DNA from: Mycobacterium sp. MS1601
GTDB lineage: Bacteria; Actinomycetota; Actinomycetes; Mycobacteriales; Mycobacteriaceae
Reading direction: 5' to 3'
Assembly: GCF_001984215.1 (NCBI RefSeq)
Contig: NZ_CP019420.1
Location: 6,200,001-6,264,000 of the forward strand
DNA: 64,000 nucleotides
Shown here: piece after piece, positions 1-8,613 of the stretch
Layout of the letters: each line of letters begins with the position of its first letter
How positions within the stretch are numbered: position 1 is the first letter of the stretch
Notes under the pieces: generated by a model
Database searches by the model: none
What the model saw: only the letters and a program-made list of their open reading frames with translations
What the model was told of the DNA's origin: nothing
Program-made: the position numbers and the translations under genes

Positions 1-881
1 CGTCGATGGTGGTGGTCGGCGCCGGAGTCATCGGCATCGAATACGCGTCGATGTTCGCCGCGCTGGGCACCAAGGTCACAGTCGTCGAGAAGCGCGCCAA
101 CATGCTGGAGTTCTGCGACCCCGAGATCATCGAGTCGTTGAAGTTCCACCTACGCGACCTGGCCGTCACCTTCCGCTTCGGAGAAGAGGTCACCGCCGTC
201 GACGTCAGCGCTTCCGGCACCGTCACCACACTGGCCAGCGGCAAGCAGATCCCCGCCGAGACGGTCATGTACTCCGCAGGCCGCCAGGGCCAGACCGATC
301 ACCTGGACCTGGCCAACGCAGGCCTGGAAGCCGACAACCGCGGCCGGATCTTCGTCGACGACAACTACCAGACGAAGGTCGACCACATCTATGCCGTCGG
401 CGACGTCATCGGCTTCCCCGCACTTGCCGCCACGTCGATGGACCAGGGCCGGCTGGCCGCCTACCACGCGTTCGACGAGCCCAGCCACGCCATGACCGAG
501 CTGCAGCCCATCGGCATCTACTCCATTCCCGAGGTGTCCTACGTCGGTGCCACCGAGGTGGACTTGACCAAGGACGCCATTCCCTACGAGGTGGGCGTGT
601 CCCGTTACCGCGAACTGGCGCGCGGCCAGATCGCCGGCGACTCCTACGGCATGCTCAAACTGCTGGTTTCCACCGAAGACCTCACCCTGCTGGGGGTACA
701 CATCTTCGGTACCAACGCCACCGAGATGGTGCACATCGGCCAGGCCGTGATGGGCTGCGGCGGAACGGTCGAATACCTGGTGGACGCAGTATTCAACTAT
801 CCGACGTTCTCCGAGGCCTACAAGGTCGCCGCCCTCGACGTGATGAACAAGCTGCGCGCCCTCAACCAGTTCCGCCGCTGA
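1..881 (+). CDS. sthA: Soluble pyridine nucleotide transhydrogenase, C-terminal part (5' end outside window)
   Basis: This flavoprotein of the pyridine nucleotide-disulfide oxidoreductase family would move hydride between NADPH and NAD+. The reading frame is open at the window edge, so the FAD-binding N-terminus is missing. The visible part starts at the second dinucleotide site (GAGVIG). It continues through the FAD-contacting segment [20 protein letters not shown] and ends in the dimerisation domain ([15 protein letters not shown]). SthA lacks the redox disulfide of its relatives, but the cysteines that would confirm this lie upstream. The following PAC2, hydrolase and PhzF genes match the order next to sthA (Rv2713) in M. 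tuberculosis, which supports SthA over lipoamide dehydrogenase. Confidence 0.88.
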   Translation, partial: SMVVVGAGVIGIEYASMFAALGTKVTVVEKRANMLEFCDPEIIESLKFHLRDLAVTFRFGEEVTAVDVSASGTVTTLASGKQIPAETVMYSAGRQGQTDHLDLANAGLEADNRGRIFVDDNYQTKVDHIYAVGDVIGFPALAATSMDQGRLAAYHAFDEPSHAMTELQPIGIYSIPEVSYVGATEVDLTKDAIPYEVGVSRYRELARGQIAGDSYGMLKLLVSTEDLTLLGVHIFGTNATEMVHIGQAVMGCGGTVEYLVDAVFNYPTFSEAYKVAALDVMNKLRALNQFRR

Positions 882-1050
882 CATTTCCCTTGCTGGGTAC
901 TCCACCCAGATGGTCAGGAATGCCCACCACAGCACCCGGCGTTCGAAGTGGGGTGGGTCCGCGACGACGCAGACGCGGCGTTGAGGGAAACTAGGTGCAC
1001 ACGGCGCTCAACCAGCGTGCCACCACGGGGTGACGAGGAGGCGAGAGCAG

Positions 1051-2052
1051 ATGGGTCAGACAGACGATCCCGGACATGACTCGGACCGGGCTTACCAGCC
1101 GGAACAGAGCGGAATGTACGAGCTGGAATTTCCGGCACCACAGTTGTCGTCGGCTGACGGCCGTGGACCGGTGCTGGTGCACGCCTTGGAGGGCTTCTCC
1201 GACGCCGGACATGCCATCAAGTTGGCTGCCGAGCACCTGCGACGGTCTCTGGACACCGAGTTGGTGGCATCCTTTGCTATCGACGAGTTACTCGACTACC
1301 GCTCGCGGCGGCCGCTGATGACCTTCAAGACCGACCACTTCACCCACTACGAGACCCCGGAGCTGAACCTCTACGCGCTGCACGACAGTGTCGGTACACC
1401 GTTCCTGCTGCTCGCCGGCCTGGAGCCGGACCTCAAGTGGGAGCGGTTCATCACCGCGGTCCGGTTGCTGGCCGAACGTCTCGGGGTGCGGCGCACCATC
1501 GGCCTCGGTGCCATCCCGATGGCGGTGCCACACACCCGTCCGGTCACGATGACTGCGCATGCCAACAACAAGGAACTGATCGCCGATCACACCCCGTGGG
1601 TTGGCGAGGTGCAGGTGCCCGGCAGTGTCTCCAACCTGTTGGAGTACCGGTTGGCTCAGCACGGCCACGAAGTGATGGGTTTCACCGTGCACGTTCCGCA
1701 CTATCTGGCGCAGACCGATTACCCGGAGGCTGCCAAGGCGCTCATCGAGCAGGTGGCCGAGTCGAGTTCGCTGGAGATCCCGGTGACCGGTTTGACCGAG
1801 GCCGCAGCCGAGATCCGTGTCAAGATCGACGAGCAGGTCGAGGGCAGTGCCGAGGTGGCTCAGGTGGTGACCGCTCTCGAGCGCCAGTACGATGCATTCG
1901 TTGCCGCACAGGAGAACCGCTCACTGCTTGCCAGGGACGAGGAACTGCCCAGCGGTGACGAACTCGGAGCGGAATTCGAGCGGTTCCTGGCCCAGCAGGC
2001 CGGTGAGCAGTATCAAGACCCGTTCGGAGACGACAACAAAACAGCTGAGTAG
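1051..2052 (+). CDS. PAC2 family protein (Rv2714-like)
   Basis: This is a 333-residue protein of the PAC2 family, named after a proteasome assembly chaperone fold. The actinobacterial members are conserved but their role is not settled. The family signature is at the N-terminus (YELEFPAPQL, then VHALEGFSDAGHAIKLAAEHL). The C-terminal third is acidic and rich in Glu and Gln. I chose ATG 1051 because an AGGAGG Shine-Dalgarno lies at 1036-1041, nine bases upstream. A GTG at 1030 is in frame but would overlap that site. The gene is cytoplasmic by appearance, with no signal peptide or membrane segment. Confidence 0.85.
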   Translation: MGQTDDPGHDSDRAYQPEQSGMYELEFPAPQLSSADGRGPVLVHALEGFSDAGHAIKLAAEHLRRSLDTELVASFAIDELLDYRSRRPLMTFKTDHFTHYETPELNLYALHDSVGTPFLLLAGLEPDLKWERFITAVRLLAERLGVRRTIGLGAIPMAVPHTRPVTMTAHANNKELIADHTPWVGEVQVPGSVSNLLEYRLAQHGHEVMGFTVHVPHYLAQTDYPEAAKALIEQVAESSSLEIPVTGLTEAAAEIRVKIDEQVEGSAEVAQVVTALERQYDAFVAAQENRSLLARDEELPSGDELGAEFERFLAQQAGEQYQDPFGDDNKTAE

Positions 2053-2151
2053 CCACCGCACCTCAGCTGCCGTTTCCGCCTCGGAACCGTTGCAACGGGG
2101 CCCGACGACGAAGTTGGCGCACATGACTCACTCCCCAGTTCCGGTGACGCC

Positions 2152-3174
2152 ATGAGCGAGCGCAAGCCCAACCTCCGCTCGGTCCGGGAAGTCTCCCCGA
2201 CACTCGACTACCGCACCATCCACGGCTATCGGCGGGCTTTCCGCATCGCCGGGTCCGGGCCTGCGTTGCTCCTGATCCATGGAATCGGCGACAACTCCAC
2301 CACCTGGGCAGGCGTGCAGGCCAAACTGGCGCAACGCTTCACCGTGATAGCGCCTGATCTGCTGGGCCACGGCCAATCCGACAAGCCGCGCGCCGACTAC
2401 TCCGTGGCGGCCTACGCCAATGGCATGCGGGATCTGCTGGGTGTCCTGGACATCGAGAAGGTGACGGTCGTGGGGCACTCGCTCGGCGGCGGCGTGGCGA
2501 TGCAGTTCGCCTACCAGTTCCCGCAGCTGGTGGATCGTCTGATCCTGGTCGGAGCAGGCGGGGTGACCCGCGACGTGAACATCGCCCTGCGGGCGGCCTC
2601 GCTGCCGATGGGAGGCGAGGCCCTGGCGTTGTTGCGGCTGCCGCTGGTGCTGCCCACCGTGGAGGTGGCAGGCAAGGTGGCTGGCGGCCTGTTCGGGAAC
2701 ACGGCGCTGGGTCGCGAGCTGCCCAACGTCCTTCGCATCCTGCGCGACCTCCCCGAACCCACCGCATCCTCGGCCTTCACCCGCACTCTGCGTGCCGTGG
2801 TGGACTGGCGTGGCCAGGTGGTCACCATGCTTGACCGCTGTTATCTCACCGAATCCGTTCCAGTGCAGCTCATCTGGGGCGATCGCGATGTGGTGATCCC
2901 GGTCAGCCACGCCAACATGGCACACGCCGCGATGCCCGGCTCGCAGCTGGAGATCTTCAAGGGCTCCGGGCACTTCCCGTTCCACGACGACCCCGACCGC
3001 TTCGTCGAGGTGGTCGAGCGCTTCATCGACTCCACCCAGCCCGCCGAATACGACCAGGCCGCACTGCGCCAACTGCTCCGCGACGGGGTGTGTGAACGAT
3101 CTATTTCCGGCACCGTCGACACCAAGGTGGCGGTGTTGGACGCCATGGGCAACGACGAGCGCAGCGCCACCTAG
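2152..3174 (+). CDS. Alpha/beta hydrolase (Rv2715-like)
   Basis: This is a 340-residue alpha/beta-hydrolase fold enzyme; the substrate is unknown. The oxyanion-hole HG is at residues 43-44 (LLLIHGIGDNSTTW). The nucleophile elbow is GHSLGGG with Ser110. The acid is probably Asp244 or Asp246 in IWGDRD, and the base is His274 in GSGHFPF. That is a complete catalytic triad in the usual order. The N-terminal 30 residues are polar and there is no signal peptide. The gene follows the PAC2 gene after 99 bases on the same strand. It resembles epoxide hydrolases and C-C bond hydrolases equally well, so no reaction is assigned. Confidence 0.87.
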   Translation: MSERKPNLRSVREVSPTLDYRTIHGYRRAFRIAGSGPALLLIHGIGDNSTTWAGVQAKLAQRFTVIAPDLLGHGQSDKPRADYSVAAYANGMRDLLGVLDIEKVTVVGHSLGGGVAMQFAYQFPQLVDRLILVGAGGVTRDVNIALRAASLPMGGEALALLRLPLVLPTVEVAGKVAGGLFGNTALGRELPNVLRILRDLPEPTASSAFTRTLRAVVDWRGQVVTMLDRCYLTESVPVQLIWGDRDVVIPVSHANMAHAAMPGSQLEIFKGSGHFPFHDDPDRFVEVVERFIDSTQPAEYDQAALRQLLRDGVCERSISGTVDTKVAVLDAMGNDERSAT

Positions 3175-3225
3175 AGACTCCTCGAGGCTCCCGGAGAGCC
3201 CACCGGGGCCAAGTAGAGTCGACCC

Positions 3226-3930
3226 ATGGGTATCGACGTGACTGTGCTGCGGGTGTTCACCGATGCGACCGGCAACTACGGAAACCCGCTCGGAGTGGTT
3301 GACGCCACTGCGGTGTCCCCGGAGAACCGTCAGCGGCTGGCCACCCAATTGGGTTACAGCGAAACAATTTTCATCGATCTCCCCGCTGCGGGCAGTAACA
3401 CGGCCCACGCCACCATCTTCACCCCGGCCTCCGAGCTGCCGTTTGCCGGCCACCCCACCGTTGGTGCGTCGTGGTGGCTGCGCTCGCAGGGCACACCGGT
3501 GCACACTCTTCAGGTGCCCGCGGGCGTGGTGCAGGTCGAGTACGGCGTCCACGGCGATGACGAACTGACCGCCATCAGCGCCCGTGCCGAGTGGGCGCCG
3601 GAGTTCGCGATCCACGAACTGTCTTCGGTTGATGAGTTGGCCGCCGCTGATCCTGCCGACTACCCCGATGACGTCGAGCACTACCTGTGGACCTGGACCG
3701 ACCGGGATGCAGGAGCACTGCGTTCGCGGATGTTCGCCATGGACCTCGGCATCGTGGAGGACGAAGCGACCGGTGCGGCCGCAGTGCGAATCACCGAGTT
3801 TCTAAGCCGCGATCTGAACATCACTCAGGGCAAGGGATCGCAGATCCAGACGCAGTGGACACCTGCCGGGTGGGTGCAGGTTGCCGGTCGCGTTGTCAGC
3901 GACGGCATCAACACCGTGGATCTGGACTGA
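3226..3930 (+). CDS. PhzF family isomerase/epimerase-like protein (Rv2716-like)
   Basis: This 234-residue protein belongs to the PhzF family, related to diaminopimelate epimerase in fold. The N-terminus [19 protein letters not shown] and the segment [16 protein letters not shown] are diagnostic. The conserved acidic residue thought to act in catalysis in PhzF is Glu46 (GYSETIFI). It is shorter than the roughly 280 residues of classic PhzF. The true substrate is unknown and phenazine synthesis is not implied. A -10-like TAGAGT (3214-3219) sits six bases before ATG 3226 with no Shine-Dalgarno, so the mRNA may be leaderless. Confidence 0.85.
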   Translation: MGIDVTVLRVFTDATGNYGNPLGVVDATAVSPENRQRLATQLGYSETIFIDLPAAGSNTAHATIFTPASELPFAGHPTVGASWWLRSQGTPVHTLQVPAGVVQVEYGVHGDDELTAISARAEWAPEFAIHELSSVDELAAADPADYPDDVEHYLWTWTDRDAGALRSRMFAMDLGIVEDEATGAAAVRITEFLSRDLNITQGKGSQIQTQWTPAGWVQVAGRVVSDGINTVDLD

Positions 3931-3955
3931 CCGTCGTGATCGACGGGGCTGGTTC

Positions 3956-4423
3956 TCACCGCTCGGCGGTGGCCACCTTGCGGTGTTCGCGTAGAGCGCG
4001 GATTTCCTGCTCGAAGTCCTCGGCCGAGGAGAACGACCGGTACACCGATGCGAACCGCAGATAAGCCACTTCGTCGAGCTCCCGCAGCGGGCCCAGGATG
4101 GCCAGACCCACCTCGTTGCTCGGAACTTCAGGCGATCCCGCCGCCCTGATGGTGTCCTCGACCTGCTGTGCCAGCAGGTTCAAGGCGTCGTCGTCGACCT
4201 GACGACCCTGACACGCCCGTCGCACCCCGCGCATCACCTTTTCGCGGGAGAACGGCTCGGTGACACCGCTGCGCTTGACCACCGCCAGCACCGCCGTCTC
4301 CACGGTGGTGAATCGACGTCCACATTCAGGACATGACCTGCGGCGCCGAATGGCTTGGCCCTCATCGGTTTCGCGGGAATCCACGACACGGGAATCCGGA
4401 TGCCGGCAGAAAGGACAGTGCAT
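3956..4423 (-). CDS. nrdR: Transcriptional repressor NrdR
   Basis: NrdR is a zinc-ribbon/ATP-cone repressor that senses dATP/ATP and shuts down ribonucleotide reductase genes. The 155-residue protein starts [11 protein letters not shown]. The zinc ribbon uses Cys3/Cys6 and Cys31/Cys34 (CPEC). The ATP-cone follows ([27 protein letters not shown]) and the protein ends in a basic tail. ATG 4423 gives the standard family length. An open frame continues upstream, but its translation is compositionally unlike a protein. It lies downstream of chiZ on the same strand, as in M. tuberculosis. Confidence 0.95.
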   Translation of the reverse strand: MHCPFCRHPDSRVVDSRETDEGQAIRRRRSCPECGRRFTTVETAVLAVVKRSGVTEPFSREKVMRGVRRACQGRQVDDDALNLLAQQVEDTIRAAGSPEVPSNEVGLAILGPLRELDEVAYLRFASVYRSFSSAEDFEQEIRALREHRKVATAER

Positions 4424-4535
4424 CACCGCTCCTTCGCTGCACTCGAGACGTGTTACCCCCGCCTCAGAGAGTACCTGCGCCGCGCGGCGGCCAGCCAGCG
4501 CCGTCGCTATGGGCGTAACCGTCCAAGCCACGATG

Positions 4536-5081
4536 TCAGCCGACGGGAGCGATGAGCGTCTGCCCCGCGTTGACCGCCGCGCCGTCGAGCTGGTTGAGCT
4601 CGCGGATCTGCTGCACCGTCTGACCGATCGGGGCTTGCGGCGCGATCCGCGCGGCAACGGTCTGCAGCGTCTCCCCGGACTGGACCTGGACCACCGCCAG
4701 CTTGCTCGGTGTGGGTGCGGTGGCACCCTGGATGGCCTCGCCGAACTGCGCCACTGCGCCGAGCCACACGGTGATCATCGCGGCCAGCAGCGCGAGGCCG
4801 ACCGTGGTGACGGGGGTGATGGTGCGGCCGCGGCGGTGTGGGGTGCGCGAGACCCGCACGCCGGTTCCGCGCTGACGCACCGCTGCGCCGGCAGGGCGGA
4901 TCTCGGTGGGCCGGCGACGCCCCTGCGCACTGACGGGGCGGTACCGCAATGTCCTGGTATCGCTGACCGGCGACGGCTGGGCGAGACGGGGAGGCAGAGT
5001 GTCGATGAGGGTCATGTCGATTCCTTCCGGGAGTGTGGTGTAGCGACGGGTGAGGGTGCGAGGCCTGTCGAGCTGGGTCAT
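4536..5081 (-). CDS. chiZ: SOS-induced LysM membrane protein, ChiZ-like (Rv2719c-like)
   Basis: This 181-residue protein has a long basic, Pro/Arg-rich cytoplasmic N-terminus of about 90 residues, one membrane segment (about 91-113) and an extracytoplasmic LysM domain (about 130-180, [13 protein letters not shown]...[18 protein letters not shown]). LysM binds peptidoglycan. The M. tuberculosis counterpart is DNA-damage inducible and linked to inhibition of division. Two ATGs are adjacent. The second (5081) sits six bases after AGGAG, the first (5084) only three, so I use 5081. It is divergent from lexA, and two LexA-box candidates lie just upstream of it. Confidence 0.85.
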   Translation of the reverse strand: MTQLDRPRTLTRRYTTLPEGIDMTLIDTLPPRLAQPSPVSDTRTLRYRPVSAQGRRRPTEIRPAGAAVRQRGTGVRVSRTPHRRGRTITPVTTVGLALLAAMITVWLGAVAQFGEAIQGATAPTPSKLAVVQVQSGETLQTVAARIAPQAPIGQTVQQIRELNQLDGAAVNAGQTLIAPVG

Positions 5082-5106
5082 CATTCGCTCCTGTGTTCGA
5101 ATCTAC

Positions 5107-5122
5107 TCGACCACATGTTCGA
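5107..5122. promoter_or_regulatory. LexA/SOS box candidate 1 (chiZ side)
   Basis: TCGACCACATGTTCGA matches the mycobacterial SOS consensus TCGAAC-N4-GTTCGA at 11 of 12 defined positions. It lies 26 bases upstream of the chiZ start, where bound LexA would block the promoter. Confidence 0.8.
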
Positions 5123-5137
5123 TAAGATAGCGCCAGT

Positions 5138-5153
5138 ACGAACATGTGATCGA
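5138..5153. promoter_or_regulatory. LexA/SOS box candidate 2 (chiZ side)
   Basis: ACGAACATGTGATCGA matches the consensus at 10 of 12 positions. Its centre is 31 bases, about three helical turns, from box 1, so two LexA dimers could sit on the same face of the DNA. Confidence 0.6.
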
Positions 5154-5265
5154 TTTGTAGCCGAACGATAAACCGGGGTACCGACAAAAACTTCTGGCCC
5201 AGCTGTCACACCGGCACCAGCAGCCCCCGAGCGCCCCGACCGCCGAGAAACAAGTCCGACACGCC

Positions 5266-5306
5266 TCGAACACATGTTTGATTCTGTTGGTCCGTGCGAT
5301 TACATT
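5266..5306 (+). promoter_or_regulatory. lexA promoter with overlapping SOS box
   Basis: TCGAACACATGTTTGA (5266-5281) is an 11/12 match to the SOS consensus. It overlaps a -35 candidate TTGATT (5278-5283). That lies 17 bases from the -10 candidate TACATT (5301-5306), which ends seven bases before ATG 5314. The layout predicts autorepression by LexA and a leaderless lexA mRNA. Confidence 0.75.
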
Positions 5307-5313
5307 CGGTGGC

Positions 5314-6015
5314 ATGGGTGACAGCACCGACACAGACTCCGACGCGCGGGACGGCTGGCGCGAGACTCCTCTCGATCCATCGCTGACCGAACGTCAGCGC
5401 ACCATCCTCGAGGTCATCCGCGCATCGGTGACCACCAGGGGATATCCCCCGAGCATCCGCGAGATCGGAGACGCCGTGGGCCTCACGTCCACGTCGTCGG
5501 TGGCACACCAGCTGCGCACGCTGGAACGCAAGGGCTATTTACGCCGGGATCCGAACCGCCCCCGCGCCGTCGACGTCCGAGGTGCCGATGAAACTACGGC
5601 TGCCGTCGTCACCGACGTGGCTGGATCGGATGCTCTTCCGGAGCCGACGTTCGTCCCGGTACTCGGGCGTATCGCGGCAGGCGGGCCGATCTTGGCCGAA
5701 GAAGCTGTGGAGGACGTCTTCCCACTGCCCCGCGAGCTGGTCGGCGAGGGTTCACTGTTCCTGTTGAAGGTCGTCGGCGAATCGATGGTCGACGCCGCGA
5801 TCTGCGACGGCGACTGGGTGGTGGTCCGACAGCAGAATGTGGCGGACAACGGCGACATCGTGGCGGCGATGATCGACGGCGAGGCCACTGTGAAGACGTT
5901 CAAACGCACCAGCGGTCAGGTCTGGCTGATGCCGCACAACCCGGCGTTCGACCCGATTCCCGGTAATGACGCCGCCATCCTGGGCAAGATCGTCACCGTC
6001 ATTCGCAAGATCTGA
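5314..6015 (+). CDS. lexA: LexA repressor
   Basis: LexA represses the SOS regulon and cleaves itself when stimulated by RecA-ssDNA filaments. The 233-residue protein has the N-terminal winged helix (about 21-88, [20 protein letters not shown]). The cleavage site is Ala122-Gly123 (GRIAAGGP). The Ser157/Lys194 catalytic dyad lies in [14 protein letters not shown] and EATVKTFKR. All catalytic residues are present, so autocleavage should work. I chose ATG 5314 because it fits the promoter geometry; an upstream in-frame codon at 5278 lies inside the SOS box. The downstream fate depends on RecA, whose gene is frameshifted as read in this window. Confidence 0.96.
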   Translation: MGDSTDTDSDARDGWRETPLDPSLTERQRTILEVIRASVTTRGYPPSIREIGDAVGLTSTSSVAHQLRTLERKGYLRRDPNRPRAVDVRGADETTAAVVTDVAGSDALPEPTFVPVLGRIAAGGPILAEEAVEDVFPLPRELVGEGSLFLLKVVGESMVDAAICDGDWVVVRQQNVADNGDIVAAMIDGEATVKTFKRTSGQVWLMPHNPAFDPIPGNDAAILGKIVTVIRKI

Positions 6016-6023
6016 CCCGGCCG

Positions 6024-6053
6024 CCATCCGTTGGCCGGCCGGTCAACGGATGG
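6024..6053. terminator. Bidirectional terminator hairpin between lexA and the LGFP gene
   Basis: A perfect 10-bp inverted repeat (CCATCCGTTG at 6024-6033, CAACGGATGG at 6044-6053) has a GC-rich 10-base loop. It fills the 38-base gap between two convergent genes. There is no U-run, as is common for mycobacterial terminators. Confidence 0.65.
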
Positions 6054-8435
6054 TCACTCGGCTCGGGTGAACCCGTTCGACTCCGCCAATTCCTCACTGG
6101 CGAACCAGATCTCGGCCACTGTCACGTCGTAGGAATCCGATCCGGGCGAGTGATAGGTTCCGGTGCGCATACTGCCCTTGATCGGGTAACCCTCGGGCGC
6201 CTCATCGGGATCAGCCAGCGGCAAATGAATGGCAGGTGGCGGCGACGAGAAGTCGGTGGGCGATGCAGCCGCCGTTCCCAGCTCTTCGGGTTGCGCGTAA
6301 TCCTGTCGTGCGTATTCGGATTCGTCGTGTTCGGGTGCCTCGTCCTCCAGGTCAGCCTGCCCGGATTCGGCTTCGACGGGCTCCGCTTCGGCAGCCCCGG
6401 AGTACTCCGACTCCTCGTAGTCCGGATACTCCGGCCTGGAATAGCTCTCGTAGTACGAGCGGTCGTACTCGTCGTCGTCCTCCGCCGATTCCTCGACCGG
6501 GGCGGAAGCCGGCGGTGGCGGCGCACCGTACACAGGCGCGAACAACGAATTCGGTGCAGGTGGAACGTAATCCGCATCGGTCAGCCACGGTGGGCGCGAC
6601 TCCTCGGCGGCAATTGCGGCATGCCGGCCTGACGAAGGCTCGTCGGGATCGGACTGCACCCGGGTGGGCGCGGTGTCGACGTCGTCGGGATCCTCCTCGT
6701 CGACCTCAAAATCCTCGGTTTCGTGCACACCGTGGTGGGTGAACAACGCAGGTCCGCTCACCGGGTCGGACTCCCCCGCCGCCGGCGCGCCGGACTCACC
6801 CCACGGTGTCGTCGAGGGTTCACGCTTGGACCACGGCGGTGGCTGCGCAGACAGATATTCGGTGTCATCGGTATCGGCACCGGTGTCGCCGAAGGCCGAA
6901 GGGCCGCTGATCTGAACCGGCGGCGCCGATGTCCAGGGCGCCCGCTCCTCGTCATCGCGTCCGTCGGGCACTGCATCGAACTCGCTGCGGTCGAAGCCAC
7001 CGCGGTCGAAGTCGTCGCGGTCGTCGGCAGTAGCGGGGTCGTAACCGCCCTCCTGTGGGGCGAACGGATCGGTGTTGCGACGCTGCCGCGCCACCAGGAA
7101 CCCGACCAGGCCCACCAGCACCAAGGCGACCACCGCGATGATCACCCACAGGTACCAGCTCTTCCAGCCCGATCCACTTTCGGCGCCGGAATCCTCGCCG
7201 GCGGCGGGTGCCGCCGGCGACGCCGACGTGGTGGGCGCGGGCGCCTGTGACAACTCCAGTCCGGAGAGCCGTTCGGCCAGCTCCGGCGGCTGCGTGCTGA
7301 ACGTGTTGTTCGAGCTGTTGTAGGTGACCTGTCCGCCGCTGAAGTTCTGGGTGACGGTGTCCTCGCCGGTCTGATCGGCGATCGGCACTCCCAGGTCGCC
7401 GCCGCTGCCGCCGAGCTCATCCCAGGCAGCCTTCATGGGACCGCGAACGATCACCGCGCCGTGCTCCGGCGTCCACACGATGGCGGGTTCGCCGTCGGCC
7501 CCGAACACGCTGACCCGGCTGCCCGGCACGTCGCCGTCGGCTTCGTTGGCGACAGGGAAGCCCAGCTCACCGGTGGGGCCGCCCGCTTCCTCGTACTTCT
7601 CCAGGATGGAGCCGCTGACCACGTGGGCACCGGTGTCCGCGGAGTAGAAGATCTTGCCGCCGTTGAAGTCCTGACCCGCTCCGCCGTCGCCCACCGGGTA
7701 CTGGTCACCGACCTTGGCGCCGAGCTGTCCGCCCGGACCGCCGGCGACGCGCCAGGCCTGGTTGATCGCCGTGGTGGCGTCATCGGGCAGCGGCAGATCA
7801 GCCAGCTGCCCAGCGAGTTCGGGCGGCGTGGTGGTGAAGGTCTTGGCGGCGGTGTCATAGGTGATCTGACCGCCGCTGAAGGTCTGCGAAATGGTTTCGC
7901 CGCTGTAGGTTTCGTCGCCGGTGGGGACGCCCAGTGGTCCAGACGATCCGCCGAGCCGGTCCCAGGCCGCGTTGATGACTCCGCGGACCACCCAGGCGCC
8001 GGTGGCCGGGGTCCAGAAGATCACTGCACCCTCGGGCGAGTCGAAGGTGACGTTGCGGCTCTCCGGCGCGCGGCCGGGACCCTCGTCGATGTTGGGGAAG
8101 CCCAGACCGCTGTCGGCGGGACCGCCCACCGCGCGGTACTTGTCGAGGATGGCCCCGAACATCGACCGTGCACCGCTGGTGGGCGAGAAGAACATGGCCC
8201 CGGTGGCGAAGTCCTGGCCGAAGCCGACACCCGCGGGGTAGATGGCGCCTACCTTGGGCCCCAGCGGCGAGGTGTCGCCGCCCGCAGCCACCCACGCCGC
8301 GTCGATGGCGGCGACAGCATCACCTTGCGGGTCGGCGTGCGCGACCGGCGCAGTGGGCACCACGAATGCGACGGCGGTACACATCACCGCCAGAACTCCG
8401 AATGCCCATCGCACTGGGTTTCGCTGCGTCGTCAT
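6054..8435 (-). CDS. LGFP-repeat envelope protein with membrane anchor (Rv2721c-like)
   Basis: The 793-residue protein starts with a signal peptide (PVRWAFGVLAVMCTAVAFVVPTAPVAHA). It continues with a Gly-rich extracellular half made of LGFP-type repeats (LGFPNIDEGP, LGVPTGDET, LGAKVGDQYP, LGFPVANEAD, LGVPIADQT). LGFP repeats in actinobacteria are linked to cell-wall anchoring. A membrane helix follows near residues 430-455 (SWYLWVIIAVVALVLVGLVGFLVA). The remaining 340 or so residues are an acidic, Pro/Glu/Asp/Tyr-rich, probably disordered cytoplasmic tail, ending in a short ordered segment. ATG 8435 follows GGGAG at six bases. The function is not established. Confidence 0.85.
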   Translation of the reverse strand: MTTQRNPVRWAFGVLAVMCTAVAFVVPTAPVAHADPQGDAVAAIDAAWVAAGGDTSPLGPKVGAIYPAGVGFGQDFATGAMFFSPTSGARSMFGAILDKYRAVGGPADSGLGFPNIDEGPGRAPESRNVTFDSPEGAVIFWTPATGAWVVRGVINAAWDRLGGSSGPLGVPTGDETYSGETISQTFSGGQITYDTAAKTFTTTPPELAGQLADLPLPDDATTAINQAWRVAGGPGGQLGAKVGDQYPVGDGGAGQDFNGGKIFYSADTGAHVVSGSILEKYEEAGGPTGELGFPVANEADGDVPGSRVSVFGADGEPAIVWTPEHGAVIVRGPMKAAWDELGGSGGDLGVPIADQTGEDTVTQNFSGGQVTYNSSNNTFSTQPPELAERLSGLELSQAPAPTTSASPAAPAAGEDSGAESGSGWKSWYLWVIIAVVALVLVGLVGFLVARQRRNTDPFAPQEGGYDPATADDRDDFDRGGFDRSEFDAVPDGRDDEERAPWTSAPPVQISGPSAFGDTGADTDDTEYLSAQPPPWSKREPSTTPWGESGAPAAGESDPVSGPALFTHHGVHETEDFEVDEEDPDDVDTAPTRVQSDPDEPSSGRHAAIAAEESRPPWLTDADYVPPAPNSLFAPVYGAPPPPASAPVEESAEDDDEYDRSYYESYSRPEYPDYEESEYSGAAEAEPVEAESGQADLEDEAPEHDESEYARQDYAQPEELGTAAASPTDFSSPPPAIHLPLADPDEAPEGYPIKGSMRTGTYHSPGSDSYDVTVAEIWFASEELAESNGFTRAE

Positions 8436-8613
8436 GCCCACTCCCCGCGTTTACCGGCCACTGTCCGAAAATGCCGTTCCCGTCAACTCTCGGACAATAG
8501 CCGAGCGCGATATGGCCATTTCGCCGTCATTTTGACGACAATACCCACCTCATACCGAATTGACGGGAAGGCCGGAAGCGTTTTGCCCGCACGATGGTGT
8601 GGTATTTGACGAG

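Noticed and set aside
2128..3681. Long minus-strand open frame (517 codons) opposite the alpha/beta hydrolase and PhzF genes
   Set aside because: It crosses two clear genes on the other strand. The translation is His/Gln/Gly-rich with no family motif, the usual shadow frame in high-GC DNA.
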